Source of the DNA: Atopobiaceae bacterium
GTDB lineage: Bacteria; Actinomycetota; Coriobacteriia; Coriobacteriales; Atopobiaceae
NCBI GenBank assembly: GCA_022482785.1
Contig: JAKVON010000004.1
Coordinates: 151,341 to 215,340, forward strand
Direction of reading: 5' to 3'
DNA: 64,000 nucleotides
Both the position numbers and the translations under genes were made by a program. Positions 55,831 through 64,000 of the stretch are shown in pieces. Under the pieces are notes generated by a model that was not told the DNA's origin, searched no databases, and worked only from the letters and a program-made list of their open reading frames with translations. How positions within the stretch are numbered: the first letter of the stretch is position 1; every line of letters starts with the position of its first letter.

Positions 55831-58398
55831 CTAGGCGGCCCTCCTGCGACGCGCGCATGCCGCGACGCCCAGGCTCGCCGAGGCGAACAGCACGAGCAGC
55901 ATGCAGGGGTCCGTCGTCGCGTCGCCGGTGGCGGGCAGCGCGTGCGAGGCGCGCACGGTCGCGACGACCGTGCCCTGGGAGGCCGCCTCCACGGGCGCAA
56001 TGGCACCCGTCTCCGTCGCGGGCGCCGGGGTCGGAACGGGCGTCCAGTCGGTGGTGAGCGCACGGATCATCACGTTGCCCACGCTGGCCACCTTGACCTT
56101 CATAGCGGCGTATGCCTCGCCGTTGGCGATCTTGTCGAGCGAGAAGTCGGCCGCGGTGAGCGTGCTGGCATCGAACCAGGTCTTGCCGCCATCCGTGCTG
56201 ATGTAGCTCTCGCCCGTGCCGCTCTTCGCAGTCCACGTATTGCCGTTGTATTTCGTCGCTCCCAGTTCGATGGGCAGGTAACCGGCGCCCTTGAGGTTGG
56301 TGATGGTCTCGACCACCGAGAACGACTCCCCGGCCCTGAAGTAGAGGAGCTTGCTCAGGTCGACGGTGTGGTAGCCCGCCTTGGCCTCGGTCACCGTCAT
56401 GGTGAGCTCGGGGGCTCCCGTGGCGCTCTGCGTGGGGCTCGTGGCGCCGCTTATGAGGCGGTAGATGGCGAGCCGCACGGTGGAGGCGGCACTCTGCGTC
56501 ACCGCGGTCACGGCGGAGAGGGCCTCGTTCGCCTTGGCGGTGAACACGTTGGCAGCCTGCACGACGATGGTGGCAGGGTCTGTGCCGCCCGAGGGGGCGC
56601 TCGACTTGGTGTCGAAGGCGCCCTCCTTGGTGTCCAACATGCTCGCCGTGCCCAGGTAGTCATAGAGGTACTCGTGCGTGTACTTGTACGTGCCGCTCGC
56701 GTTTGCCGCGGGCACGTCGGCCTTGAAGGAGGTCACCTCTTTGATGGTGGCGTCGTAGTACGAGATCCAGAAGCAGCCGTCCCAGGTGGGCGAGTCCTCG
56801 GTTCCCGCGGCCATCTCCCTGTCGACCGTGTACTTCTTGCCGTTGCCGTCGATGCACACCAAGCTGAGGGAGCTGTCCTTGTTGTAATCCTTCAGGCCTG
56901 TCGCGATGGGATGCTCGGTGTCCACGAACCCGTTGGCCCGAATCGGATACATGATATAGGAGGAGTCAGACTGCTTGTCGAGGTAGACGGACTGGTTGTC
57001 GTACGTGGACTTACTGACGTTCTTCGTCTTTCCCTTGAACGTCACGTCGACCGTCGTGAGCCCACCGTACGAGCCCCAGCTATTCTTCACGAGGAAGGCC
57101 CCGTTCTTGCCTGGGTTCACCGCGGAGCTGAAGTTGGAGGCGGAGTAGTCGTCGTCCCAGCCGATGATGGTGACGCTGTGGCCCCGGCCCTTATTCGTGT
57201 AATCTAAATACTTATCTACACTGATGTACTGTGCACCAGTCTTCTCATTGAATTCGGGGTCACCCGGAATCGTGGCCATATAGTTCAATTGCACGGCGCC
57301 ATTCTCCACGAGCGCCTTCTTGACGGCATCGGTGCCGGACGCGTTGTAGGCATACACCGGCTCGCCAGTCTTATCGTCACCGCTGACGGTGGCGGGGGAA
57401 GGCAGACGCTCCGCGTCCGTCACGTGGGCGACCGACCAGTCGCGCTGGGCCTCGGTGATGGCCCACTTGTCGCTCGGCTGCGCCGCCTTGTTGCCGGTGG
57501 AGTCCTGGAAGGGGATGCCCTGCGAGCCGGTCTCGGAGGCCAGGCCCTGCCACGACGAGAGGATCTGGGCGCCCTGCATGCTGGAGTTCGTGCCGTCGCC
57601 GAACTGCACGACCATGCCCTCGCCGTACTGGTCGGGGTCGACGGCACGTCTGGCGATGACGGTGGAGGGGTTGACGGGCTTGTAGATGTTCCACGAGATC
57701 TGGCGCGCGGAGAGCGCCATGGTCGCCTTGTTCGCGCCGCCCGTCTGCTTGAGGATGTTGCTCGCCACGCAGCTCGACAGGGAGTTCGCCCAGCAGTCGC
57801 CCAGGTTGCCCTGCTGGCGCGTCGCGTCGACGTAGGTCTTCCCGTCGACGTTGCGCAGGTCGTATTTGGAGGGCAGCGTGCTCTGCGCCTCGACCTTGCC
57901 GCTCTGCGCCTGCTGCGCCTCGTCGTAGCTGTCGTTGAGCGCCTTCTGCTTGGCGTTGGCAGCCGGGTCGCTCGCGAGGCCGGTGGAGTACTGGGTGGAC
58001 TCGTCCGTGGAGTCGGTCGACGAGGTCGTCGCCTGCGGTTCGACCTCGGAGGCCGCGTCGCTGGCACTGGTCTGGGAGTTCGCCGCGGCCTTCGCGTCGC
58101 CGGCCGCCGTAGACGTGTCGCTGGTGGAGGCCTTCGCATCGCCGTCCGTGGCAGCCGCGCTCTTTGTGGTCGCACTCGTCTTGGTCGACGTGTCGCTGGC
58201 GGAGGCCTTCGCGTCGCCGGCCGTCGTCTTCTCGGCTGCCGTGGCCTTCGTGTCGCTGGTCGCAGTCGCGGCGTCGCTGCTTGCCGTCGACGTCGTCGTC
58301 GGCTGGCTCGTGGCCTCCTCGGCATACGCGACCGGCACGTTGCCGAGAACCATCGCCACCGAGAGGAGCACGCTCAGAGCAGCACGCGAGAACTTCAT
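55831..58398 (-). CDS. LPxTG-anchored papain-like (C1) surface protease
   Basis: An 855-residue secreted protein. A signal peptide (MKFSRAALSVLLSVAMVLGN, cut near AYAEE) is followed by a low-complexity Ser/Thr/Ala/Lys stalk (30-150). The papain fold begins LPSKYDLRNVDGK; the catalytic Cys is in QQGNLGDCWANS near 200, His in GRGHSVTIIGWDDD near 395, and Asn in VKNSWGSYGG near 428. A roughly 400-residue C-terminal part includes a lectin-like domain. LPATGD, a hydrophobic stretch and ARRRRAA form a sortase signal. About 57190-57300 is locally AT-rich. Substrates unknown. No sortase gene is in the window. Confidence 0.88.
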   Translation of the reverse strand: MKFSRAALSVLLSVAMVLGNVPVAYAEEATSQPTTTSTASSDAATATSDTKATAAEKTTAGDAKASASDTSTKTSATTKSAAATDGDAKASTSDTSTAAGDAKAAANSQTSASDAASEVEPQATTSSTDSTDESTQYSTGLASDPAANAKQKALNDSYDEAQQAQSGKVEAQSTLPSKYDLRNVDGKTYVDATRQQGNLGDCWANSLSSCVASNILKQTGGANKATMALSARQISWNIYKPVNPSTVIARRAVDPDQYGEGMVVQFGDGTNSSMQGAQILSSWQGLASETGSQGIPFQDSTGNKAAQPSDKWAITEAQRDWSVAHVTDAERLPSPATVSGDDKTGEPVYAYNASGTDAVKKALVENGAVQLNYMATIPGDPEFNEKTGAQYISVDKYLDYTNKGRGHSVTIIGWDDDYSASNFSSAVNPGKNGAFLVKNSWGSYGGLTTVDVTFKGKTKNVSKSTYDNQSVYLDKQSDSSYIMYPIRANGFVDTEHPIATGLKDYNKDSSLSLVCIDGNGKKYTVDREMAAGTEDSPTWDGCFWISYYDATIKEVTSFKADVPAANASGTYKYTHEYLYDYLGTASMLDTKEGAFDTKSSAPSGGTDPATIVVQAANVFTAKANEALSAVTAVTQSAASTVRLAIYRLISGATSPTQSATGAPELTMTVTEAKAGYHTVDLSKLLYFRAGESFSVVETITNLKGAGYLPIELGATKYNGNTWTAKSGTGESYISTDGGKTWFDASTLTAADFSLDKIANGEAYAAMKVKVASVGNVMIRALTTDWTPVPTPAPATETGAIAPVEAASQGTVVATVRASHALPATGDATTDPCMLLVLFASASLGVAACARRRRAA

Positions 58399-58458
58399 TT
58401 TTTCCCCCGCCAATCCACCGCCCGGCACAGAGGGCCGGGTCCCGTACGAACGCCTCGG

Positions 58459-58503
58459 ATTATCCACGCGGCCGCCGGCGGGAAACCTTAAGGAACCCTT
58501 AAG
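58459..58503 (-). promoter_or_regulatory. protease promoter with 11-bp-spaced direct repeats
   Basis: CCTTAAG occurs at 58486-58492 and 58497-58503, an 11-bp period typical of OmpR-family regulator half-sites. On the minus strand they lie where a -35 would be, 21 bases upstream of GATAAT (58459-58464). No other -35 is visible, suggesting activator dependence. The remaining bases from 58504 to 58640 hold nothing I can name. Confidence 0.5.
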
Positions 58504-58640
58504 TTCCCCGAGACGTGGGCACGCCCACGCGAACGGGGGCGGATGACCGCCCGGCACCCCCTTGTCGCTTCGAGCCAGACGGCCGGATGGGGGGCGAGGA
58601 GCGGGCCGCGAGGCCAGGCCGTGGGCCCGCCTACCCGACG

Positions 58641-59300
58641 CTACCTGCCTTTGCGCTTCGTCTGGTCGAGAAGTCGCTGGTAGCCCGTCGCGAGCGTGGC
58701 GGAGTGCGGACCAGGGGCATCGGAGGCGGGCACGATGCCATGCTCGTCGGAGACGAGGAACAGCTCGCTCGAGTCCGTCGGGGCCGCCAGGGAGAGCCCG
58801 CCGTCGCGGGCGACCGGCGTCCCCACGGTCTCGGCGAGCCCGACGACCAGCGACGCCGCCCCCGAGAGGGGCTGCCCAACGGCAACGCCTGCCACCAGCG
58901 TGTCCCCGCGGACGGCCCAGAGGGTCTCGGGCGCCACGCCGGAGGCGTCCGCCTCGGCGAGCGACGAGCTCGCACGGGCGGCGAGGGCGATGGCAGAGGC
59001 GTTCGGGAGCGGGACGTACTCCCCCACCGACATGGCCGCCTGACCCTTGTCGTCGACGACGAGCATGAGCACGCCGTCGGGGTGCTCGACGGCACCCGTC
59101 TCGAGATTCCACTCGATGTGCTGCTTGGCCCAGGCGAGGAGGTTCTGGCTGACGGGCTCGCCACAGACGCGTCGCGCGGCGAGGGCCCTGAGGTGACGGT
59201 TCTCGAGGGGCAGGCAGCGGTTCGCCAGGCGCCACCGGCACACGAGCACCGGGGCGCCTGGCTGGAATTCGCTGAGCTGCCTTTCCGTCGCGTCGGGCAT
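58641..59300 (-). CDS. class IV aminotransferase-like protein of unknown activity
   Basis: A 219-residue protein six bases after purH, so co-transcribed with it. The second half (ETLWAVRGDTLVAGVAVGQP, then ELFLVSDEHGIVPASD) resembles the C-terminal half of D-amino-acid/branched-chain class IV PLP aminotransferases. It is shorter than the family's 270-300, and I cannot place the PLP lysine. It may be a degenerate or repurposed member. Low certainty on the family; good certainty that it is a gene. Confidence 0.6.
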   Translation of the reverse strand: MPDATERQLSEFQPGAPVLVCRWRLANRCLPLENRHLRALAARRVCGEPVSQNLLAWAKQHIEWNLETGAVEHPDGVLMLVVDDKGQAAMSVGEYVPLPNASAIALAARASSSLAEADASGVAPETLWAVRGDTLVAGVAVGQPLSGAASLVVGLAETVGTPVARDGGLSLAAPTDSSELFLVSDEHGIVPASDAPGPHSATLATGYQRLLDQTKRKGR

Positions 59301-59306
59301 GGGTTC

Positions 59307-60911
59307 CTAGTGGCGGAAGTGACGGGCGCCGGTGAACACCATCGCGATGCCGTGCTCGTCGCACGCGGCGATGGACTCGTCGTCGCGGACCGACCCTCCC
59401 GGCTGGATGATGGCCGTGATGCCATGGGCGGCGAGCGTGTCCACGTTGTCGCGGAACGGGAAGAAGGCGTCGCTCGCGGCGACGAGGCCCTCGACGGGCT
59501 TGCCCATGCGCTCGCAGCTCTTCTCGGCCCGCTCGCAGGCGATGAGCGCGGAGTCGACGCGGTTGGGCTGGCCGGGACCCATGCCGATGCCCGCCTTGTC
59601 CTTGGCGACGAGGATGGCGTTCGACTTGACGGTCTTGCAGACGCGCCAGGCGAAGAGGAGGTCGGCCATCTCGGCCTCGGTGGGCTTGCGCTTGGTGGGA
59701 ACGGTGAAGGTGGCCGGGTCCTCGCTCACGTGGTCGAGCTCCTGGACCAGGAACCCGCCGTCGACGGTGCGCATCTCGAGGCCGATCGAGGCATCGATGC
59801 CGCCGGTGGCGAGCACGCGGAGGTTCTTGCGCCTGGCGAGGCGCTCGAGGGCCTCGGGGGTATAGCTCGGTGCGATGAGGACCTCGACGAACTGCTTGTT
59901 CACGTCGGCGAAGTGCTCGACCAGGCTGAGAGGCACCTCTCGGTTCACGGCGATGATGCCGCCGAACGCGGAGACGGGATCGCAGGCGAAGGCGTTGTCG
60001 TAGGCCGTGGTGACGTCCGCGGCGACGGCCGATCCGCAGGGGTTCTGGTGCTTGAGGATGATGACGGCCGGGTCGTCGAACTCGCGGACGGCGGCCCAGG
60101 CGGCGTCGGTGTCGAGGAAGTTGTTGTAGGAGAGCTCCTTGCCCTGGAGCTGCCTGGCCGAGGCGAGGCTGTGCTCGGGGGCGTCGGCCTGCCGGTAGAA
60201 GGCGGCCTTCTGCTGCGGGTTCTCTCCGTAGCGCAGGTCCTGCGCCTTGGAGAAGCTCACGGCGAGGGTCTCGGGGAACTCGGCGGCATCCGTGTCGGCG
60301 GGCTTCTCGGAGAGGACCTTCTCGAGGTAGCGCGCGATCGCGCCGTCGTAGGAGCTCGTGGTCTGGAACACCTTGAGCGCGAGCCTGCGACGGGTCGCGA
60401 GCGTGGTGGCGCCGCCGTTGGCGCGCATCTCGGCGAGGATGGCATCGTAGTCCGTGGGATCGGAGACGACGGTGACCGACTCGTTGTTCTTGGCGGCGGA
60501 GCGCAGCATCGAGGGGCCGCCGATGTCGATGTGCTCGATGGCGTCGGCGAACGTGACGTCGGGCTTGGCGATGGTCTTCTCGAACTCGTAGAGGTTCACG
60601 CAGACGAGGTCGATCATCTCGATGCCGTTGGCCTTGGCGTCGGCCATGTGCGAGGGGTCGTCGCGACGGCAGAGCAGCCCGCCATGCACCTTGGGATGGA
60701 GCGTCTTCACACGCCCGCCCATCATCTCGGGGAAGCCCGTGTAGTCCTCGATGTTGGTCACGTGGACGCCGGCGTCGGCCAGGACCTTGGCAGTTCCCCC
60801 GGTCGAGATGACCTCGACGCCGAACTCGCCCTCGAGCGCCTTGACGAACTCGACGACGCCACCCTTGTCGGTGACGGACACGAGCGCCCGCTTAATGGGA
60901 CTATCTGCCAT
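59307..60911 (-). CDS. purH: bifunctional AICAR transformylase / IMP cyclohydrolase
   Basis: A 534-residue enzyme for the last two steps to IMP. The N-terminal cyclohydrolase domain starts IKRALVSVTDKGG and has STGGTAKVL and GGRVKTLHPKVHGGLL. The C-terminal transformylase domain has LRYGENPQQKAAFY, the catalytic K-H-Q-N-P-C-G-S-A near 277, and QPGGSVRDDE. The start MADSPIKRA is set by GAGGAGG. It shares a 141-base divergent gap with a GNAT gene; no PUR operator is recognised. Confidence 0.95.
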   Translation of the reverse strand: MADSPIKRALVSVTDKGGVVEFVKALEGEFGVEVISTGGTAKVLADAGVHVTNIEDYTGFPEMMGGRVKTLHPKVHGGLLCRRDDPSHMADAKANGIEMIDLVCVNLYEFEKTIAKPDVTFADAIEHIDIGGPSMLRSAAKNNESVTVVSDPTDYDAILAEMRANGGATTLATRRRLALKVFQTTSSYDGAIARYLEKVLSEKPADTDAAEFPETLAVSFSKAQDLRYGENPQQKAAFYRQADAPEHSLASARQLQGKELSYNNFLDTDAAWAAVREFDDPAVIILKHQNPCGSAVAADVTTAYDNAFACDPVSAFGGIIAVNREVPLSLVEHFADVNKQFVEVLIAPSYTPEALERLARRKNLRVLATGGIDASIGLEMRTVDGGFLVQELDHVSEDPATFTVPTKRKPTEAEMADLLFAWRVCKTVKSNAILVAKDKAGIGMGPGQPNRVDSALIACERAEKSCERMGKPVEGLVAASDAFFPFRDNVDTLAAHGITAIIQPGGSVRDDESIAACDEHGIAMVFTGARHFRH

Positions 60912-61052
60912 TGGTCCTCCTCGTGAACTTGAAATGTGCGCGCATGTGAGACACTGAGAAACGCGCCCGGCACGAACCACGATACCCTCACGGGGCCGAG
61001 CGCGCTACCCTCGTACGCGCAGGATACACAGGGAATATCGAGGCGATTCGAC

Positions 61053-61688
61053 ATGGCTGACAAGAACTCGCAGGTCATTCTCAGGGAACTCACCGACGGC
61101 GACTTCCCCGTCGTCTCCGGAATCGTGGCCCGGCTCTGGTACGGGCATCTCTCCGGGGCATGGGCGCTCGTCTGCGGCGCCGCGGAGCTCGCGCATCACC
61201 TCGCCCGCCAGACGCACGCCCGCGTGGCCGTCGACGAGCAGGGCCGCGTGCTCGGCTGCGTGCTCGCCCGCTACGGGATGCCCGACTACATCGACGTCGA
61301 GCCGTGGGAGCGTCGCTTCGAGGCGTCGCTCGATGCCGGCCGCGCCGCGACCGACTTCGAGATCGGCGAGGAGCTTGCCGTCTGCGACGCCGAGGATGCC
61401 ATCGCGGCCGCCACGTCGAGCCGGCCGGAGTTCCCCAAGGACAGCGCGATCGAGCTGCTCGTGGTCGACCGCGACGCGCAGGGCAGCGGCATCGGCAGGC
61501 GGCTGTTCAACGACGGCCTGAGCTACCTGCGCTGGTGCGGGGCGACCCACTACTACCTCATCACCGACGACTCCTGCGACTGGAGCTTCTACGAGCACGA
61601 GGGCCTCGAGCGCGCGGAGTCCCACCTGATCGAGGCCAGCAACGGGGCCGAGCGCACGGAGTGCTTCTCCTACGTCGGCAAGCTGTAG
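61053..61688 (+). CDS. GNAT-family N-acetyltransferase
   Basis: A 211-residue acetyltransferase. The acetyl-CoA loop is LLVVDRDAQGSGIGRRLFNDGL near 140-160 (the Q/R-x-x-G-x-G/A motif as A-Q-G-S-G-I-G), and the C-terminal beta-bulge reads YYLITDDSCDWSFYEHEGL. Substrate unknown. The start MADKNSQ has GAGG nine bases upstream. Convergent with the DUF2207 gene 57 bases away. Confidence 0.85.
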   Translation: MADKNSQVILRELTDGDFPVVSGIVARLWYGHLSGAWALVCGAAELAHHLARQTHARVAVDEQGRVLGCVLARYGMPDYIDVEPWERRFEASLDAGRAATDFEIGEELAVCDAEDAIAAATSSRPEFPKDSAIELLVVDRDAQGSGIGRRLFNDGLSYLRWCGATHYYLITDDSCDWSFYEHEGLERAESHLIEASNGAERTECFSYVGKL

Positions 61689-61745
61689 GGGTCGTCCTGC
61701 GACTGGTCTCCTGACGGCCACCGTCCGCGAGGAGGGCGGCAGGCC

Positions 61746-63701
61746 CTAGAAGGCCCCGCCGCCGCCTCCGCCGCCGAAGCCGCCGCCTCCGCCGCCCGAG
61801 AAGCCGCCGCCGAAGCCGCCGCCCGAGCTCATGGTCGAGCTGGCAAGCTGCGCGGCAGAGACCTGGGCCGCGGTGTTGAAGGTCTGCGTGAAGGTGTCCG
61901 CGGGCATCGGCATGCCGTAGTAGCCCGTGTACCAGCCGTAGGTGGGCATGAACTCCTCGTTCTCGAGAAGCTCGGGCATGGCCACCTTGAGCTGCTTGAT
62001 CACCTGGTCTGCGACGCCGAGCACCACGGCGAGCACGAGCAGCTTGTTCCAGAGGACGACGTCTTGCGGCACGGCCTCCTTGAGGCGCGTGAACTCGCAG
62101 AGCCACTTCTTGAGGGCCCTCATCTTCGCCCTGAGCTCAACTCCCTCGGCAGAGAGCGAGTCCATCTTGTTGATGGCCGCGATGAGGGCGATGCCGATGA
62201 CGCCCACGACGACGCCCACGAGGAGCCCCAGGTCCGACCCCAGGCTGACGAGGCAGACGAACCCACCGCCGAAGCCCACGAGCACGTCGGCGGCGGCCAG
62301 CGCCATGAGCCCGCCCTTTCCGCTCTTGGTGGGGTCTGCGAAGAAGCCCCTGGACTCGCATGCCGCCGTGACCTTGGTCTTCCAGGCGTCCATGGAGTCG
62401 GAGTAGGTCTCGGCATGCTCCTTGGCGACCGCGGAGACGTCTGAGAAGAGCAGCGTGTCGCGACCGTCCGCATGGTGCTGGTAGTCGGACGTCAGGGGAG
62501 CGACGACGTCGAACAGGAAATGCATCGTCTGCCTGTCGATGGCGTCGGTGAGCTTGTCCGCAACGGAGGGAACGCGCGTGAGGCAGTAGTCCTTGTCCTG
62601 CTTGCTGCCGAAGAGCGTCTTGTGCGAGACCTCCACCACGTCGAGCTTGATGGCCTTCTCGTCGGTGAGGCGCATGAGGGAGGCCGTGAAGTCCTGGGGC
62701 TCGATGGTGCCGTCGCGCATGAGCCCGCCCAGCACGGCGGGATGGTCGTTCGAGGGGACGTCGCGGAAGTACTCGTCGGTGAAGACGGGCCTATGGTTGT
62801 CCCTGTAGCGCCGGCGCGTCCGGAAGAGCTTGAGCAGCGAGAGGACGCCCAGCGCGCCGATGCCGGCCGCGCCGCCGTAGACCTCGGTCTTCGCGGCGGT
62901 GCGCTTCGCGTTGGCGCTGTCGGCCTCCGCCTGCTCCTCGGACTTGATGGAGTCGAGCCTCGCGGTCGCGCTCGGGGTCATGCCGGAGAGCCAGGAGACG
63001 GGAAACGTGAGCCTGGCCTCGGCGTACTCGCCCGTGCCCACCTCGGGCACCACGTAGGCGGCCCCGTCGGCGGTGCGGGTCACGTTGCCGTTGAGCGGGC
63101 CGTGCGCCCAGGCCAGGATGGTCGAGTCGCTCGAGGAGGTGGTCGCCGTCCCCGGCAGGTGGATGGTGCAGGTCACGTTGTCGGAGGGGACCTCCCAGCC
63201 GTCCGAGACGAACTTCCAGTACAGCTCTCCCGTATCCGCCCAGGCAGAAACGCCGCCCGTGAGCGTGTAGGAGATGCGGAACGTGGCCTTGGAGTCCGAC
63301 TGCGTCGAGTAGAGCTTGATGCGCTGGACGCTCGCCCCCGAATCGCTCGTGGCGGAGCTCACCTGGTAGGACCCGCTCTGCTCCGAGGAGCTGGCGACGA
63401 ACGGGCTGAGGGAGCCTCCCGAGACCTGCCCCACCTCGCTCACGTCGACCGAGACGGTTCGGCCGCTGTAGCCGGTGGTGGGGATGTCCCAGTAGACGCC
63501 GCGGAACGAGCCGTCGAAGTCGAAGGTGCGGTCCTCCGTCACCGAGAGGGCGCCGTCGGACGACACCGTGGCATCGATGCTCACCTCGTCGATGGAGTAG
63601 CTGCGGGCGAACGCCTGCGTCGCGGGCGCCACGAACAGGGCGACGACGAGCGCGAGGCAGGCCACGGCCAGGCGGGAAAGGCCGATGCGGGCTTTGATCA
63701 T
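61746..63701 (-). CDS. DUF2207-domain membrane protein with Gly-rich tail
   Basis: A 651-residue surface protein. A signal peptide (VACLALVVALFVAPATQAFA) precedes the extracytoplasmic DUF2207 domain (YSIDEVSIDATVSSDGALSV, FRGVYWDIPT), then one helix near 275, a large cytoplasmic region, and two further helices near 475-510. The last 35 residues are almost only Gly, Ser and Phe, as is common in this family. Its function is unknown. The 145-base gap to ferritin carries divergent promoters; TATAGA at 63793-63798 is a plausible -10 for ferritin. Confidence 0.85.
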   Translation of the reverse strand: MIKARIGLSRLAVACLALVVALFVAPATQAFARSYSIDEVSIDATVSSDGALSVTEDRTFDFDGSFRGVYWDIPTTGYSGRTVSVDVSEVGQVSGGSLSPFVASSSEQSGSYQVSSATSDSGASVQRIKLYSTQSDSKATFRISYTLTGGVSAWADTGELYWKFVSDGWEVPSDNVTCTIHLPGTATTSSSDSTILAWAHGPLNGNVTRTADGAAYVVPEVGTGEYAEARLTFPVSWLSGMTPSATARLDSIKSEEQAEADSANAKRTAAKTEVYGGAAGIGALGVLSLLKLFRTRRRYRDNHRPVFTDEYFRDVPSNDHPAVLGGLMRDGTIEPQDFTASLMRLTDEKAIKLDVVEVSHKTLFGSKQDKDYCLTRVPSVADKLTDAIDRQTMHFLFDVVAPLTSDYQHHADGRDTLLFSDVSAVAKEHAETYSDSMDAWKTKVTAACESRGFFADPTKSGKGGLMALAAADVLVGFGGGFVCLVSLGSDLGLLVGVVVGVIGIALIAAINKMDSLSAEGVELRAKMRALKKWLCEFTRLKEAVPQDVVLWNKLLVLAVVLGVADQVIKQLKVAMPELLENEEFMPTYGWYTGYYGMPMPADTFTQTFNTAAQVSAAQLASSTMSSGGGFGGGFSGGGGGGFGGGGGGGAF

Positions 63702-63846
63702 TGAGGCCTCCGGATGTCTCGGGCGTACATGAGCACATCATACCCGCAGAGTCGCCCGCATCCACGAGGGGAAACGCCGCGAACGGGATGGGTATAGATG
63801 CCACCGACACGGTGGCAATGCCCCGAGGGGCGGGAAGGAAGTACCG

Positions 63847-64000
63847 ATGGCATTGGACAAGCACGTCGGCGAGATCATGAACACGCAGATCAACAAGGAG
63901 CTCTATTCGGCGTATCTCTATCTCACCTTTGCCGACTACTACGACGAGCGCGGCCTCAAGGGCTACGCCAACTGGTACATGATCCAGGTCCAGGAGGAGA
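63847..64000 (+). CDS. ftn: ferritin, N-terminus (partial)
   Basis: The first 51 codons are inside the window; the rest is past the right edge. NTQINKELYSAYLYLTFADY gives the first helix with the ferroxidase glutamate (E17), and MIQVQEE the second helix with its glutamates. This is the bacterial non-heme ferritin (FtnA) pattern for iron storage. GGAAGG precedes the ATG. Confidence 0.9.
   Translation, partial: MALDKHVGEIMNTQINKELYSAYLYLTFADYYDERGLKGYANWYMIQVQEE

Overview
The window is about 64 kb of GC-rich bacterial chromosome with short intergenic gaps, tight operons and many ATGA-type start/stop overlaps. Gene content points to an anaerobic actinobacterium, most likely class Coriobacteriia (Olsenella/Atopobium-like). 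Evidence includes one 1177-residue pyruvate:ferredoxin oxidoreductase, rubrerythrin plus ferritin, a small 4.5S-type SRP RNA, an argCJBD-marR cluster, and a LPxTG-anchored protease. This placement rests on gene content and style only. No prophage, insertion sequence, CRISPR array, rRNA or replication origin was seen.

Layout. 1-3.6 kb: 5' end of metY behind a short Cys/Met leader ORF and hairpin, rubrerythrin, then HAD phosphatase-Rrf2-MutY-like, then tRNA-Asp. 3.7-13.2 kb: a membrane protein, then a leftward run dnaX-ybaB-recR followed by argC-argJ-argB-argD-marR with a candidate ArgR operator. 13.2-20.6 kb: a FitAB-like toxin-antitoxin pair, GH3 glycosidase, DedA protein, SRP RNA, a frameshifted adenine deaminase and a membrane protein. 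20.7-30.9 kb: a repeat protein, a DUF6056-like membrane protein, a class A penicillin-binding protein, the MEMO/AMMECR1 plus radical-SAM pair, aquaporin and glucose-6-phosphate isomerase. 30.9-37.3 kb: hipBA with two identical palindromic operators, then metF, a separate MetH activation-domain protein and metH. 37.4-45.2 kb: thioredoxin, PAP2 phosphatase, a five-gene leftward unit (queT, glycosyltransferase, LytS-type kinase, LytTR regulator, phosphoesterase), a phospholipase-C-like protein and a YitT protein. 45.2-49.2 kb: palindromic repeats and PFOR. 49.3-58.4 kb: a Bce-like two-component system and ABC transporter with two permeases and a tiny membrane protein, preceded by a cell-wall-anchored papain-like protease. 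58.6-64 kb: purH with a class IV aminotransferase-like protein, a GNAT acetyltransferase, a DUF2207 protein and the start of ferritin.

Working together: the metF/metH unit and metY serve methionine synthesis. The arg genes run the cyclic acetyl-ornithine route. Rubrerythrin, ferritin, PFOR and thioredoxin fit an oxygen-sensitive anaerobe. The Bce-like module and surface protease suggest defence against, or sensing of, peptides at the envelope.

A window-wide oddity is six apparent single-base indels, all in short G or C runs, in ade (two), the gene after the penicillin-binding protein, the MEMO-AMMECR1 gene, and the second permease (two). Consensus errors are at least as likely as real gene decay. 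I saw no whole new multi-gene defence or biosynthetic system. The best leads are the metY leader ORF, the 14-residue-repeat protein, the two-permease Bce module with its protease, and the GTGGTACTGGT palindromes.
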